64,000 bases of DNA from Lederbergia citrisecunda (GTDB taxonomy: Bacteria > Bacillota > Bacilli > Bacillales > Bacillaceae_C), in assembly GCF_018343695.1 (NCBI RefSeq), contig NZ_JAGYPJ010000001.1:3149992-3213991 (forward strand). Direction: 5' to 3'. The notes under the pieces are model-generated. The model was not told the DNA's origin and did no database searches. It saw only the letters and a program-made list of their open reading frames with translations. Positions 25,773 to 34,557 of the stretch are shown piece by piece; position 1 is the first letter of the stretch; each line of letters begins with the position of its first letter. The translations under genes and the position numbers were made by a program.

Positions 25773-25964
25773 ATGTTTATCAGCATCCTTCTCGGCGCTC
25801 TTATTTTTGGTTATGCCATCTTTACGGTCTATCGATTTGTGAAAAGAAGCAAAATGGGAAAATGTGCAGGCTGTGAATTAAGTAAGAATTGTGCAGGTGC
25901 CTGTTCAACAAATTCTATGAACGATAAACCTATATCATTCTCTAATTTAAAAAGAGAAAGTTGA
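25773..25964 (+). CDS. FeoB-associated Cys-rich membrane protein
   Basis: The 63-residue protein has one N-terminal membrane helix (FISILLGALIFGYAIFTVYRFV) followed by a basic stretch and a Cys cluster, GKCAGCELSKNCAGACS. This is the family found after feoB in many Firmicutes. The cysteines may bind iron or another metal near the channel exit; the exact role is unknown. It starts 20 nt after feoB and ends before a strong terminator. Confidence 0.88.
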   Translation: MFISILLGALIFGYAIFTVYRFVKRSKMGKCAGCELSKNCAGACSTNSMNDKPISFSNLKRES

Positions 25965-25973
25965 TATAAGCAT

Positions 25974-26018
25974 AAAAAAATCCAATTAACTAAGAAAAAA
26001 CAGTTAATTGGATTTTTT
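25974..26018. terminator. Convergent terminator after the feo operon
   Basis: AAAAAATCCAATTAACT pairs with AGTTAATTGGATTTTTT, so T tracts occur on both strands. It serves feo and the facing MFS gene. Confidence 0.9.
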
Positions 26019-26027
26019 TATATTCTA

Positions 26028-27200
26028 TTAAGCCCCTGTTGCACTTTCTTGACTACTTGTAGGCAAGTGGTAGCTCCCTTTTTTAGGAAAAACGATGAAA
26101 AATAGAGTCCCCACGCATATAATACATCCCATCATCCAGAACAAAAATTGAGGACCTTGGTAATCTACGATTAGCCCGCCGATTACATTTCCTGCAATAC
26201 CCGCAAGACCACCGGCAGCAGCAAACATCGTTTGAGCGGTTGCCTTCGCATCTCTTGGAGCCATTAAATTTACAATTTCAATGACCGAACTAAAGTAAAA
26301 AGCAAATGCCAATCCATCAAGAGCTTGCACAGACAATATAACCCCAACAGGAGGAGCGAATCCCATTACGATATACTTAATCGCATAAGCTAATGTTCCA
26401 AGAATGAGCATCGGAAACAATCCAATGCGCCGAATAAGCTTAGCGGATAGCCAGAACAATGGAATTTCAACTACTGCAGCAATGGTAAAATTCCAACCGA
26501 CTAGATCGACTGGATAATTTAATTTTTGGAAATAAATTGGCAAATAACTGAAGTTCATCGTGACTGTTCCTGAAATCACCATCGTAATAACTAAGAAAAA
26601 AATAAAGTTCCTATTACGAAATAGTGCACCTACCCCCTCTTTTCCTAGAAGTTCAGCTTTTTTCGGCCGTTCCAATTTTGGAAAAGAAAACATGAGTAAG
26701 AACATAATGACGGCAAATATCGAGAATGCAATAAAACTATATTGATAGCCAATCGAATTGTATACATAACCAGCAATCACGGTGACGAATGCAAAACCAA
26801 GTGCTCCCCATAAACGAACCTGCCCATACGTGAACCCAAATGATGGACCTTTCTCAACTGCAATGGCATCCACTATTGTTCCAGCTGGTGTGTTAATAAA
26901 AGAAAAGACAATCGCTGTTATGATCATTGGGATAAACGATTCACTAAAAATATAACCGAACGCCGCGATAGCGGATAAAAAGGTGGAAACCTTCAACAGT
27001 GTCCGATAATCCTTCGCAGCATCGTTAATAAGTCCGAAAACCGGCTGCGCAATTATCCCCGTCAACGACCCTGCACCTAGAATAAGCCCAATCGAAGCAC
27101 CATCGAAACCCCTTTCAGATAAAAACAAACTCATAAACGGCATAAAACTTCCCATGCCAAGATATAAAAACAAGTAAAACATAGATATTTTTAGCTTCAT
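26028..27200 (-). CDS. MFS transporter (LacY-like/PF12832 type)
   Basis: The 390-residue protein has 12 helices. It begins KISMFYLFLYLGMGSFMPFMSLFLSERGFDGASIGLILGAGSLTGIIAQPVFGLINDAAKD, the pattern of the MFS_1-like group that includes LacY and phenylpropionate permease relatives. The substrate is unknown. GGATGGTG precedes the ATG. It converges with the feo operon and shares its terminator. Confidence 0.8.
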   Translation of the reverse strand: MKLKISMFYLFLYLGMGSFMPFMSLFLSERGFDGASIGLILGAGSLTGIIAQPVFGLINDAAKDYRTLLKVSTFLSAIAAFGYIFSESFIPMIITAIVFSFINTPAGTIVDAIAVEKGPSFGFTYGQVRLWGALGFAFVTVIAGYVYNSIGYQYSFIAFSIFAVIMFLLMFSFPKLERPKKAELLGKEGVGALFRNRNFIFFLVITMVISGTVTMNFSYLPIYFQKLNYPVDLVGWNFTIAAVVEIPLFWLSAKLIRRIGLFPMLILGTLAYAIKYIVMGFAPPVGVILSVQALDGLAFAFYFSSVIEIVNLMAPRDAKATAQTMFAAAGGLAGIAGNVIGGLIVDYQGPQFLFWMMGCIICVGTLFFIVFPKKGSYHLPTSSQESATGA

Positions 27201-27480
27201 TGGACACCATCCATTCCAAAATCAGTCCGATTCCATTCGCTTCTTAATTAATAATGCGAGTTCTGACTCCATTTTTATATAAAATAATTTTCATAATCTT
27301 TTATTTTAAAAATCTATGTGAAATTTTACAAAAATAAAGGATTTTCTTTTAACTATACAGAAAAAAGATTTATATGGATTAAAAACATATAAATACCTAG
27401 TCATTATAGCCTCACCTATGACCATTTTACCACTTTTATTATCTGCTAAATTGCAAGAATTTGTTAAGGAGGAGGTTTAC

Positions 27481-28116
27481 ATGCCCAAACTTGAAGCTAA
27501 AGCTCTTAAGACGCATGATCACCGAAAAATCTACCGAGATATTTATCAGCTAAAGCCTGACAAAACAGTTATACAATTACTACCGGAACTAAAATACATA
27601 TCTCAAAGGATGGTTACATCTTATCATATGAATTGGTATGGGAGACCTGAGCCGAAAGATGAAAAATGGATTGCTTGGAAAGTAGTCAACCAAATCAAAA
27701 CAATAACTAGAAAAGAACAGGAATACAAATTTAAGTTAATGCCCCCAGAAATTGTTTGGCATAGAGCAGCTGAAAACGATAAATGGGTCGTTGACCAAAT
27801 GATGCTTGTAGCCGACTGTGTAACAGATGAAATGTTTAATAGATCGATGGAGCGAGTCAAAAAGAATTTACGCGTAGAGGAGCTTCCTTCTATCACGTTT
27901 AAGAAAAATGGACCTACTTTATGTGCACAAAGACTCCATGTCGGCCATTACCAACATACAGAGGAAACACTTCAAATAATAAAAGAAGAGATAGAGGCGG
28001 AAGGATATCAAGTAAAAGGAGCCCATCGAGAAATCTATTTATATCCAGCCATGGACTGTTATCCACCCGAAAAGTGCAAAACGGTTGTAAGTGTGGAAAT
28101 TGAGAAAAAGGAATGA
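27481..28116 (+). CDS. GyrI-like small-molecule-binding protein
   Basis: The 211-residue protein fits the COG4832/GyrI-like group: HRKIYRDIYQLKPDKTVIQLLPELKYISQRM at the start, a central DKWVVDQMMLVADCVTDEMF, and C-terminal GPTLCAQRLHVGHYQHTEETL followed by REIYLYPAMDCYPPEKCKTVV. Proteins of this fold bind drug-like or hydrophobic ligands, sometimes with hydrolytic activity, and carry no DNA-binding domain here. ATG 27481 is supported by AAGGAGGAGG just upstream. Single gene; the AT-rich 280 bp before it hold its promoter but no clear operator. Confidence 0.78.
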   Translation: MPKLEAKALKTHDHRKIYRDIYQLKPDKTVIQLLPELKYISQRMVTSYHMNWYGRPEPKDEKWIAWKVVNQIKTITRKEQEYKFKLMPPEIVWHRAAENDKWVVDQMMLVADCVTDEMFNRSMERVKKNLRVEELPSITFKKNGPTLCAQRLHVGHYQHTEETLQIIKEEIEAEGYQVKGAHREIYLYPAMDCYPPEKCKTVVSVEIEKKE

Positions 28117-28244
28117 GCTACCCTCACTTCTATGAAAAAAGTTGTCAACAGCATTACTGAGTTATCGTGCATCAGCATTCCCATTCGAAAAAATGATAAG
28201 AATCTATGATTTCTTATCATGTACTTCGGAAAGGACGAGGTAAA

Positions 28245-28619
28245 TTGATTGAAAATATTTTATATAATACAGTACCTGTAAAAGACATACCAAAATCTAT
28301 TAAGTGGTATACCGATGTTTTAGGTTTCCAATTTATCTGGCACAGTGAAGAAGAAAAGCTCGCTCAAGTAAACTTGCCGTCCGGACAAATGCTGTTTCTA
28401 TCTGAGACAAACGATCATACAAATGCTAACTTCACAAAAAATGGTGTGCCTAAAAGTGTTGTGGGCTTTCAAGCTAAACAGATTGAACAACTTTATGAAC
28501 ACCTGAAAGTCCACGGTGTTCAAGTCGAGGAAATTGTTCATGATGAGATAGGCGGATATAAGTTTTTAGATTTCTTTGATCCCGATGGAAACATGTTAAA
28601 TGTTGAATGTGATGCTTGA
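28245..28619 (+). CDS. VOC family protein
   Basis: The protein of about 124 residues has VOC features: NTVPVKDIPKSIKWYTDVLGFQFIWHSEEEKLAQVNLPSGQMLFL in the first half and YKFLDFFDPDGNMLNVECD at the end. It resembles glyoxalase/bleomycin-resistance proteins; activity is unknown. The frame is open from 28206, but TTG 28245 has AAAGGA about 9 nt upstream and starts at the fold boundary, so it is preferred. The pentapeptide gene follows within about 20 bp, suggesting an operon. Confidence 0.72.
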   Translation: MIENILYNTVPVKDIPKSIKWYTDVLGFQFIWHSEEEKLAQVNLPSGQMLFLSETNDHTNANFTKNGVPKSVVGFQAKQIEQLYEHLKVHGVQVEEIVHDEIGGYKFLDFFDPDGNMLNVECDA

Positions 28620-28635
28620 AATCAAAGGAAAAGGA

Positions 28636-29070
28636 ATGAATATAATGAATCTACAAAATCAAAAACAAGAATTGAATATGGCTGATATTTCTACTTCTAC
28701 TTTTACTTGCGTGCTTGGTCATAAACTTTATTTCGAAAATGTTGATTTATCTGATACAAAAATAGTAAATGCCAATTTAAGTCGATTAGTCATTAATGAT
28801 GCAAACTTAAGTGACCTGGAGATTGATGGTGCTCAGCTTGGTGGAGCTTATATTCATAATATAGGGCTACCGCCTGAGGGCCATCCGAATTATGAACCTA
28901 ACGCCAAACAAAGACCGCTTAAGTTTGAGAACTGCAACCTAAATGACAGCACGATTACCGATTGTAACTTAGAAAACGTAGAGATTAACATGTGTAATAT
29001 TAAAGGAATGAAAATTAATGGGGTTAGTGTTGAGGAAATGTTAAAAGTGTATTCTGAATCGAAAGTTTAA
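28636..29070 (+). CDS. Pentapeptide repeat protein
   Basis: The 144-residue protein contains A/N-x-L-x-x pentapeptide repeats (VDLSDTKIVNANLSRLVINDANLSDLEIDGAQLGG, about residues 38-73) and a second run (LKFENCNLNDSTITDCNLENVEINMCNIKGMKI). These fold into a right-handed beta-helix. Some family members bind DNA gyrase, but most are of unknown role. ATG 28636 follows AAAGGA by 6 nt; ATG 28645 is also possible. It is the second gene after the VOC gene and ends at a clear terminator. Confidence 0.82.
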   Translation: MNIMNLQNQKQELNMADISTSTFTCVLGHKLYFENVDLSDTKIVNANLSRLVINDANLSDLEIDGAQLGGAYIHNIGLPPEGHPNYEPNAKQRPLKFENCNLNDSTITDCNLENVEINMCNIKGMKINGVSVEEMLKVYSESKV

Positions 29071-29075
29071 TGGTT

Positions 29076-29117
29076 GAAAGCCATTGGGTTGAAGTTAAAT
29101 CACCCAATGGCTTCTTT
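29076..29117 (+). terminator. Terminator of the VOC-pentapeptide operon
   Basis: GAAAGCCATTGGGT pairs with ACCCAATGGCTTC around a 12-nt loop, then TTTGATGG. Confidence 0.75.
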
Positions 29118-29135
29118 GATGGAAAGGATATTCAG

Positions 29136-29804
29136 TTATTGGTCCCTTCGATATAAATCCCTACTCTTGTACCCTGCAGCAAGAATCGTTTTCATTTCTT
29201 CCCGTCGTTTGTTTCTCGTGGCTTCTTGTTTTGCACTATACACATGACGGGCCCAATCTTTTTGATAACCTGGAGTAAGAGACTGATAAAAAGCTAGTAA
29301 ATCCGGAGTATCTTGTAATTCTTTTTCTACAGCCGGAATCATTTCGATATAATCATCGACACATTGACTTGCTTTTGTAGATGTTTTATTTTTGCTTTTG
29401 CCATCCTCTTTCAGACCAACAACTGTAAAAACATCGTCTAAGCCTACCATTCGAGCAAATTTTATGTTGCTTGTTCCAACATAACCATTATCGTCTACGC
29501 CAATACTAGAAAATATTTCGTCTCTATGAATAAAAGTTGGATATACTTTATTCCCTTTTTTAGGGTAGGCCAAAAAGATATAGCCATTTTTGTTTAAAAA
29601 ATTCTTCTCGATCACTTCGAAGATGAGCCCTTTAAATGATTCCATATCGAGCACGAATGCGAAGATAAGATCATACTTACTATTCTTGAGATCAGTATCG
29701 TAATGGGCTAGCTCCGATAAATAATCTGTGCCTTCTGGTACATTTAATACTGCTACTTTTCCATACTTATTCAAATTTAGTTTTTCAACAATCGTTTTTG
29801 TCAT
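29136..29804 (-). CDS. YdeI/OmdA family protein
   Basis: The 222-residue protein ends in the OmdA domain: FYQSLTPGYQKDWARHVYSAKQEATRNKRREEMKTILAAGYKSRDL (about residues 168-213), with the conserved SLTPGYQKDWxRWI-like motif. The first 130 residues resemble a DUF3052/YdeI-like module. This family is annotated as bacteriocin-protection or YdeI-type, but the molecular role is not established. AGGTGG precedes the ATG. Single gene convergent with the pentapeptide operon. Confidence 0.7.
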   Translation of the reverse strand: MTKTIVEKLNLNKYGKVAVLNVPEGTDYLSELAHYDTDLKNSKYDLIFAFVLDMESFKGLIFEVIEKNFLNKNGYIFLAYPKKGNKVYPTFIHRDEIFSSIGVDDNGYVGTSNIKFARMVGLDDVFTVVGLKEDGKSKNKTSTKASQCVDDYIEMIPAVEKELQDTPDLLAFYQSLTPGYQKDWARHVYSAKQEATRNKRREEMKTILAAGYKSRDLYRRDQ

Positions 29805-29862
29805 CGTCTTCCACCTGTTAGCTTTTTTATTATCCCTTGTATAATTTCCAATTGAATTTTAA

Positions 29863-30282
29863 CTAAAATGTAACATCAATCCACTTATTTATCACTTCTA
29901 CAAATTTGTCTTTCTTTTCTTTCACATCATTCATATCTGTAAATTTTACGATCGCCCTGTCATTGGAGACCCATTCCAATAACCCTGTCGTATCATCAAA
30001 CAAAGATCTTTCCACGTTGGTTTCTCTCACTTTAGAGCCGCAATGAAAAACCAACCTAAAAAAACCTTCCCCATGAAGATTAAAGGTCACCCTATCTTCA
30101 TTTTTATATTGGAAACTTGGGGCATTCCATTTTATATGTTCAGTAATTTCTTCATTTGCACTTAAAATGATTTTTCGAACTTCCTCTATTTCTTCTTTTA
30201 ATGGATGCTTCAGTTTTGACAAATATTCAGCTACTTGCACAGGACCAGAGTCAGAGTTTCTATTATTTTTCTTATTAGTCAT
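29863..30282 (-). CDS. DUF1801 family protein
   Basis: The 139-residue protein has DUF1801 features: PVQVAEYLSKLKHPLKEEIEEVRKIILSANEEITEHIKWNAPSFQY and a C-terminal strand-helix block. Relatives include the YdhG-type and iron-chaperone frataxin-like folds; the function here is unknown. AGGGTGA precedes the ATG. It lies 59 bp before the OmdA gene on the same strand and may share its transcript; both domains often occur together in one protein or operon. Confidence 0.72.
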   Translation of the reverse strand: MTNKKNNRNSDSGPVQVAEYLSKLKHPLKEEIEEVRKIILSANEEITEHIKWNAPSFQYKNEDRVTFNLHGEGFFRLVFHCGSKVRETNVERSLFDDTTGLLEWVSNDRAIVKFTDMNDVKEKKDKFVEVINKWIDVTF

Positions 30283-30395
30283 AACAGTTCATCACCCTTT
30301 TAGAAACATTAAGCTTCCTCTTGAATAGTTAAGTTGAGCAAAAATCCCTAGATGAAAAACAATCACTAGTTATAAACACGATTATTTTATAAAGT

Positions 30396-30701
30396 TTAAA
30401 GCCCTTTTCCACCTTTTGGTGAAAGTGTGACGATTCTCTCCATTCCCGCGATGATTGGTTTTGCTTTTTGAATTAATGTTTGAGCTGCTTCTAGCGATAA
30501 AGATGCTTGATGTGCACTTTCATCACTCCAAACCTCATAAACAAACACTGAATTAGGATCTTCAGGGGAAATATTCACAAGATAGATTTCACAGTCTTCT
30601 AAATTCCGCATTGAATCTGCAGCCTCTAGTAATATATTTACTAATGTCTCTTGTTCGCCTTCTTTTGCCACTAATTTATTAAACAATGCATATTTACCCA
30701 C
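30396..30701 (-). CDS. Antibiotic biosynthesis monooxygenase (ABM) family protein
   Basis: The 101-residue protein has the ABM dimeric ferredoxin-like fold: YALFNKLVAKEGEQETLVNILLEAADSM, then CEIYLVNISPEDPNSVFVYEVWSDESAHQASLS. Relatives (YgiN/HmoA-like) are quinol monooxygenases or haem-degrading enzymes; the haem-contact residues of IsdG are not seen. The start is GTG 30701, with AGGAGG 8 nt upstream. Single gene. Confidence 0.78.
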   Translation of the reverse strand: MGKYALFNKLVAKEGEQETLVNILLEAADSMRNLEDCEIYLVNISPEDPNSVFVYEVWSDESAHQASLSLEAAQTLIQKAKPIIAGMERIVTLSPKGGKGL

Positions 30702-30940
30702 TAAAAATGCCTCCTCATTTTCACTTTCATCGCTTTCCTTACAAGTAATAAAAATTTCTTACGTTTACATTCTTCTATTTCACATAACATATCTTTTATT
30801 CTAGGGAATTTCGTGAAACTCCTTCTTTACCCCACTTACATAATCTTCATAAAACAAGAATATGTTTAATAACTGTATAAATCCATTTAAGTACGATGAT
30901 ATTAATGTTAGGTAATTTTAGCCATTATGAGGTGGATGAC

Positions 30941-32539
30941 ATGAATTTTTTCGCAAGTGTATTAATTATTATCGGTTTTTTGTTTATAGGAGTTGTTTTG
31001 ATCGGACTGATTGTCTCCATTTTATTTTTATTAGTGTTCGACAAAAAACAGAAAATGCATTCCATTTTAAGAAATTATCCTTTTCTCGGTAGAGTCCGTT
31101 ATTTCTTTGAAAAAGTTGGTCCAGAGTTTCGTCAATATTGGTTCAACAGTGATACGGAAGGAAGACCGTTTTCAAGGGACGATTATGAACATATCGTTAA
31201 AAGTGCAAAGTATAAACGCGATGTAGTCGGATTTGGTTCGAAACGTGATTTCGAAGAAGAAGGTTATTACGTTCGAAATGATATGTTCCCAAAACTAAAT
31301 GAAGAAATGAAGATGGACGATAACACACTTGCCTTAACAAAAAGATATATATTAGTTAAAGACCCTCTCTTTACCCAAAGAGAGGAAAAATGGGAAGAAA
31401 ATGACTCGTCCGCTTATTTATTACATGATGATGATGCAGTTGTCATTGGTCCAAATACAAAGCATCCCTTCGTATTAAAAGGGCTTATTGGCATGTCCGC
31501 TATGAGTTACGGTGCATTGGGCAAAAACGCCATAACCGCATTATCAAAAGGATTGGCCATTGCTAAAGGTACATGGATGAATACAGGTGAAGGTGGTTTA
31601 TCCCCTTACCATTTAGAAGGCGGAGTAGATATTATTATGCAAATTGGACCTGCCTTATTTGGAATTCGTGATGAAAATGGAGATGTAGATTGGGATGAAT
31701 TAAAAAGAAAAAGTGAAATTCCACAATTAAAAGCTTTTGAAATCAAATTAGCTCAAGGTGCCAAAACGCGAGGTGGCCATATTGATGCAGAAAAAGTGAA
31801 TCCTGAAATTGCTGAAATTCGTAAAGTAGTCCCCTATAAATCTATAGATAGTCCGAACCGTTTTCACCAATTTGATAATGTAAAATCAATGTGCGACTTT
31901 ATTGAGAGGATTCGTTCTCATACAGGAAAGCCAGTTGGAATAAAGATTGTTATCGGTAGTAACGATAGCGCTGAAGAACTAGCGAAGTATATAAAGGAGA
32001 CTGGTAAAGGACCCGATTTCATTACAGTTGATGGTGGCGAAGGTGGTACTGGTGCCTCTTACCAAGAGCTAATTGATAGCGTAGGATTGCCTCTTAAATC
32101 TGCCCTTTCCATTCTTGTATGCACACTTAACAAATATGGAGTTCGAGATCGCGTGAAAATCATCGCTTCAGGGAAACTGTTTACACCGGATCGAATTGCA
32201 GTTGCTTTAGCGATGGGAGCAGACTTGATTAACATTGCACGTGGTTTTATGATTACTGTTGGCTGCATTCAAACATTAAAATGCATGTCCAATACTTGTC
32301 CCGTCGGAGTTGCTACGACAGATTCTGATTTACAAAAAGCGCTCGTAATCGATGAAAAGAAGTATCGAGTGGCGAACTATTTAATTACTTTACGAAAAGG
32401 TTTATTCCGTATTGCTGCAGCCGCCGGATTAGATTCACCCGTTCACTTTTCCCCTAGAAATGTTATGTATAAAGATGATAAGGGGATTGTTTATTCTTTA
32501 GAGAGCATTCTTAAAGACATTCAAAAGCAAATCGGGTAA
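30941..32539 (+). CDS. yerD: FMN-binding glutamate synthase family protein (YerD-like)
   Basis: The 532-residue protein has an N-terminal membrane helix (FASVLIIIGFLFIGVVLIGLIVSILFLLVF) then the glutamate synthase FMN domain: GMSAMSYGALGKNAITALSKGLAIAKGTWMNTGEGGLSPYHLEGG, KTRGGHIDAEKV, FITVDGGEGGTGASYQELID, IASGKLFTPDRIAVALAMGAD and MSNTCPVGVATTD. It lacks the glutaminase domain, so it is a stand-alone FMN domain oxidoreductase of unresolved substrate. Layout and length match B. subtilis YerD. The start is ATG 30941 with GAGGTGG upstream. Confidence 0.85.
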   Translation: MNFFASVLIIIGFLFIGVVLIGLIVSILFLLVFDKKQKMHSILRNYPFLGRVRYFFEKVGPEFRQYWFNSDTEGRPFSRDDYEHIVKSAKYKRDVVGFGSKRDFEEEGYYVRNDMFPKLNEEMKMDDNTLALTKRYILVKDPLFTQREEKWEENDSSAYLLHDDDAVVIGPNTKHPFVLKGLIGMSAMSYGALGKNAITALSKGLAIAKGTWMNTGEGGLSPYHLEGGVDIIMQIGPALFGIRDENGDVDWDELKRKSEIPQLKAFEIKLAQGAKTRGGHIDAEKVNPEIAEIRKVVPYKSIDSPNRFHQFDNVKSMCDFIERIRSHTGKPVGIKIVIGSNDSAEELAKYIKETGKGPDFITVDGGEGGTGASYQELIDSVGLPLKSALSILVCTLNKYGVRDRVKIIASGKLFTPDRIAVALAMGADLINIARGFMITVGCIQTLKCMSNTCPVGVATTDSDLQKALVIDEKKYRVANYLITLRKGLFRIAAAAGLDSPVHFSPRNVMYKDDKGIVYSLESILKDIQKQIG

Positions 32540-32558
32540 GTTATATGAAAAACAAAGT

Positions 32559-32596
32559 GGGTGACAAAAAGTGAATGTTCTTTTTGTCACCCCTTA
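32559..32596 (+). terminator. Terminator of yerD
   Basis: GGGTGACAAAAAG pairs with CTTTTTGTCACCC around an 8-nt loop, followed by TTAAAAC. It lies between convergent genes. Confidence 0.8.
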
Positions 32597-32607
32597 AAAC
32601 AAGCTTT

Positions 32608-33201
32608 TCATTTCATTATAACCTTCATTAATAAATCAACCTCGTGAATCCAATAATTATCATCTGCTTGCACTTCTTGTAACATTAATCCCGTGATAAT
32701 GGAAAAATAGCAAAACAGTAGCTTATAAGGATCACCCTCGCAAAATTGTCCCATTTCTTGGCCATCTATAAATAATGGAATTAGTAGTTGAATTGGATTT
32801 TCTTTAGAGAATTGTTCGAGTAATTGTTTCGCCTTCTCTGGAACTTCATCCGACCCTGCAGCCTGCTGAATGAGCATGAAAAAATACTTATTACTACCAT
32901 CAAGCATACTTTTTGTTAATCTTCTCATTTTTTCTAAAGGCGTTCCTGGCAAGTGATTAACTTGTTCCATTGAAGCTTTTGCTTCCTCTAGGGCATCTTG
33001 AATTAACGTAATAAATAGTTCTTCTTTTGATTTAAAATAACGATACGATAAGCCTTGACTAATGCCTGCTTCAGCGGCTATCATACTCATCTTCGTTCCA
33101 ATGATTCCACGATGTGCAAATACTTTTAATGCTGCTTTTTTTATTTGGTCAATTCGTTGTATGTGTAGTTGATCTAACTGTTGCTCGTTTAATGGTGCCA
33201 T
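32608..33201 (-). CDS. TetR family regulator
   Basis: The 197-residue protein has the TetR domain HIQRIDQIKKAALKVFAHRGIIGTKMSMIAAEAGISQGLSYRYFKSKEELFITL (about residues 12-64). ATG 33201 is chosen because GGAGGGG lies upstream at useful spacing; an ATG at 33219 lies within that site. It follows the SDR gene on the same strand after 87 bp. A perfect 9-1-9 palindrome upstream of the SDR gene is the likely operator for both, so the regulator probably represses its own transcript. Confidence 0.85.
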   Translation of the reverse strand: MAPLNEQQLDQLHIQRIDQIKKAALKVFAHRGIIGTKMSMIAAEAGISQGLSYRYFKSKEELFITLIQDALEEAKASMEQVNHLPGTPLEKMRRLTKSMLDGSNKYFFMLIQQAAGSDEVPEKAKQLLEQFSKENPIQLLIPLFIDGQEMGQFCEGDPYKLLFCYFSIITGLMLQEVQADDNYWIHEVDLLMKVIMK

Positions 33202-33287
33202 TAGATGACGCCCCTCCATATTTGTATTTCAGCAAGGTCAAAAATATATTTTATCTTCTTAGAAATAGATTACTAATTATCCTAACC

Positions 33288-34190
33288 TTATATCAACGTT
33301 TGTGCTTCACTGATCTCCCACAACCGCTTTGCAATATTTCGATCATTTGTGATTTCAATTGGGCTTTCTATTTTTTTATCCACATAATAAAGACCCGTTT
33401 GATGGCTGACTTCTTCTGCCTCAGCTAACCATACCATCGTTTCTGCCCCCTTTTCAGGGCTACGGGAAAACAACTTCATAATCGCCATCGTCAAGCGTGC
33501 CAACTTGCCATTATGTTGGTTGAAGTTCGTGTTAACTAATCCTGGGTCAAAGCAATAAGCTGTCACCCCTGTGCCTTTTAGCTGTTGACCGAGCTCGGAT
33601 GTAAAAAATATATTCGCAAGCTTTGTCTGTCCATAGCGAAGAGTAGGGCCACCCATTAACTTTTTCATCGGTTTGTAAAGTTGTTCTGCCCGTAAATCAT
33701 TAAAGTCTATCCCCTTTCTAGCCATTTTGTGCCCGTGTGAAGAGGTCGTAATAATTCGAGCTGGGGCACTTTCCTTTAATCGTTCCAGAAGAAGTGTTGT
33801 AAGAAGGAACGGTCCCAAATGATTTACTGCCCAAGTCATTTCATAACCTTCAGCCGTAATTTGATGATTCTGGAACAAAGCGCCAGCGTTGTTAATTAAG
33901 ACATCCACTTTTGGACACCTAGATAAAATCTCCGAAGCCACCTTGCGGATCGATTGTTGCGAAGACATATCTGCGATGAACACATCGATCACTATAATTT
34001 CATTCGTTGACGCTTTAATTTGATTTACGACTTCATTAGCCTTGGTTTCGTTTCGAGCAATAATTCCAAGGTTTGCACCTCGACTTGCCAAAATCTTTGC
34101 AGCCGCAAGACCAATACCGCTTGTTGCACCTGTTATGACCACATATTTGCCTCGTATATTCCATTTAGAAACTGTGAATTCTTTACCCAT
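33288..34190 (-). CDS. Short-chain dehydrogenase/reductase
   Basis: The 300-residue SDR has the cofactor motif TGATSGIG (residues about 20-27), NNAG (about 95), a catalytic Ser region IITTSSHGHK and a YGQTK motif with the catalytic Tyr and Lys. A retinol-dehydrogenase-like C-terminus follows. It is an NAD(P)-dependent oxidoreductase of unknown substrate. GGGAGCTGAG precedes the ATG. It leads the operon with the TetR gene. Confidence 0.88.
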   Translation of the reverse strand: MGKEFTVSKWNIRGKYVVITGATSGIGLAAAKILASRGANLGIIARNETKANEVVNQIKASTNEIIVIDVFIADMSSQQSIRKVASEILSRCPKVDVLINNAGALFQNHQITAEGYEMTWAVNHLGPFLLTTLLLERLKESAPARIITTSSHGHKMARKGIDFNDLRAEQLYKPMKKLMGGPTLRYGQTKLANIFFTSELGQQLKGTGVTAYCFDPGLVNTNFNQHNGKLARLTMAIMKLFSRSPEKGAETMVWLAEAEEVSHQTGLYYVDKKIESPIEITNDRNIAKRLWEISEAQTLI

Positions 34191-34220
34191 TTAATCTCAG
34201 CTCCCTTTTTTATTAATAAA

Positions 34221-34239
34221 TGAATGAATCATTCATTCA
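34221..34239. promoter_or_regulatory. Candidate TetR operator before the SDR gene
   Basis: TGAATGAAT-C-ATTCATTCA is a perfect 9-bp inverted repeat about a single base, 31 bp before the SDR start. This type of TGAATGA dyad is typical of TetR-family operators. Confidence 0.7.
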
Positions 34240-34314
34240 ATGATTAATCAGATTATATCTCCTTTATTTTTAAATGTCTACAATTTTTTAAGGAATTTTT
34301 TAAAAATGAACACC

Positions 34315-34344
34315 TAAAAAAAACAGCCCATAAAAATGGCTGTT
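34315..34344 (-). terminator. Terminator downstream of nhaK region
   Basis: AACAGCC and GGCTGTT pair around a 9-nt loop. On the minus strand the stem is followed by TTTTTTTAGG. Confidence 0.8.
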
Positions 34345-34355
34345 CCATCCTATTA

Positions 34356-34529
34356 TTATATTTCAAATCTAATTTTAGAAATTCTTCGTTTCTTACTGAT
34401 CTTATAAAGCAATACCCCATATATCGCAAACATGACACACAGGATTAAACCAACTAATAGAACTGTTGTGGAAAAGCTTGATTGATGAACTCCGTTTTCA
34501 CCGGTCGAGTAATATTCAACATGACAATA
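34356..34529 (-). pseudogene. Orphan 57-codon membrane-peptide frame after nhaK
   Basis: Directly after nhaK, a minus-strand frame runs from an in-frame TAG (about 34532) to TAA 34356. It reads CHVEYYSTGENGVHQSS, a hydrophobic helix TTVLLVGLILCVMFAIYGVL, and a basic tail KISKKRRISKIRFEI. That is the pattern of the C-terminal membrane anchor of a surface protein or a small membrane protein. No proper start codon or ribosome binding site exists near its beginning, so it may be a remnant. It lies before the terminator at 34315-34344. Confidence 0.35.
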
Positions 34530-34557
34530 AGCGATCTACTTTTCTCGGTTCACTCAC

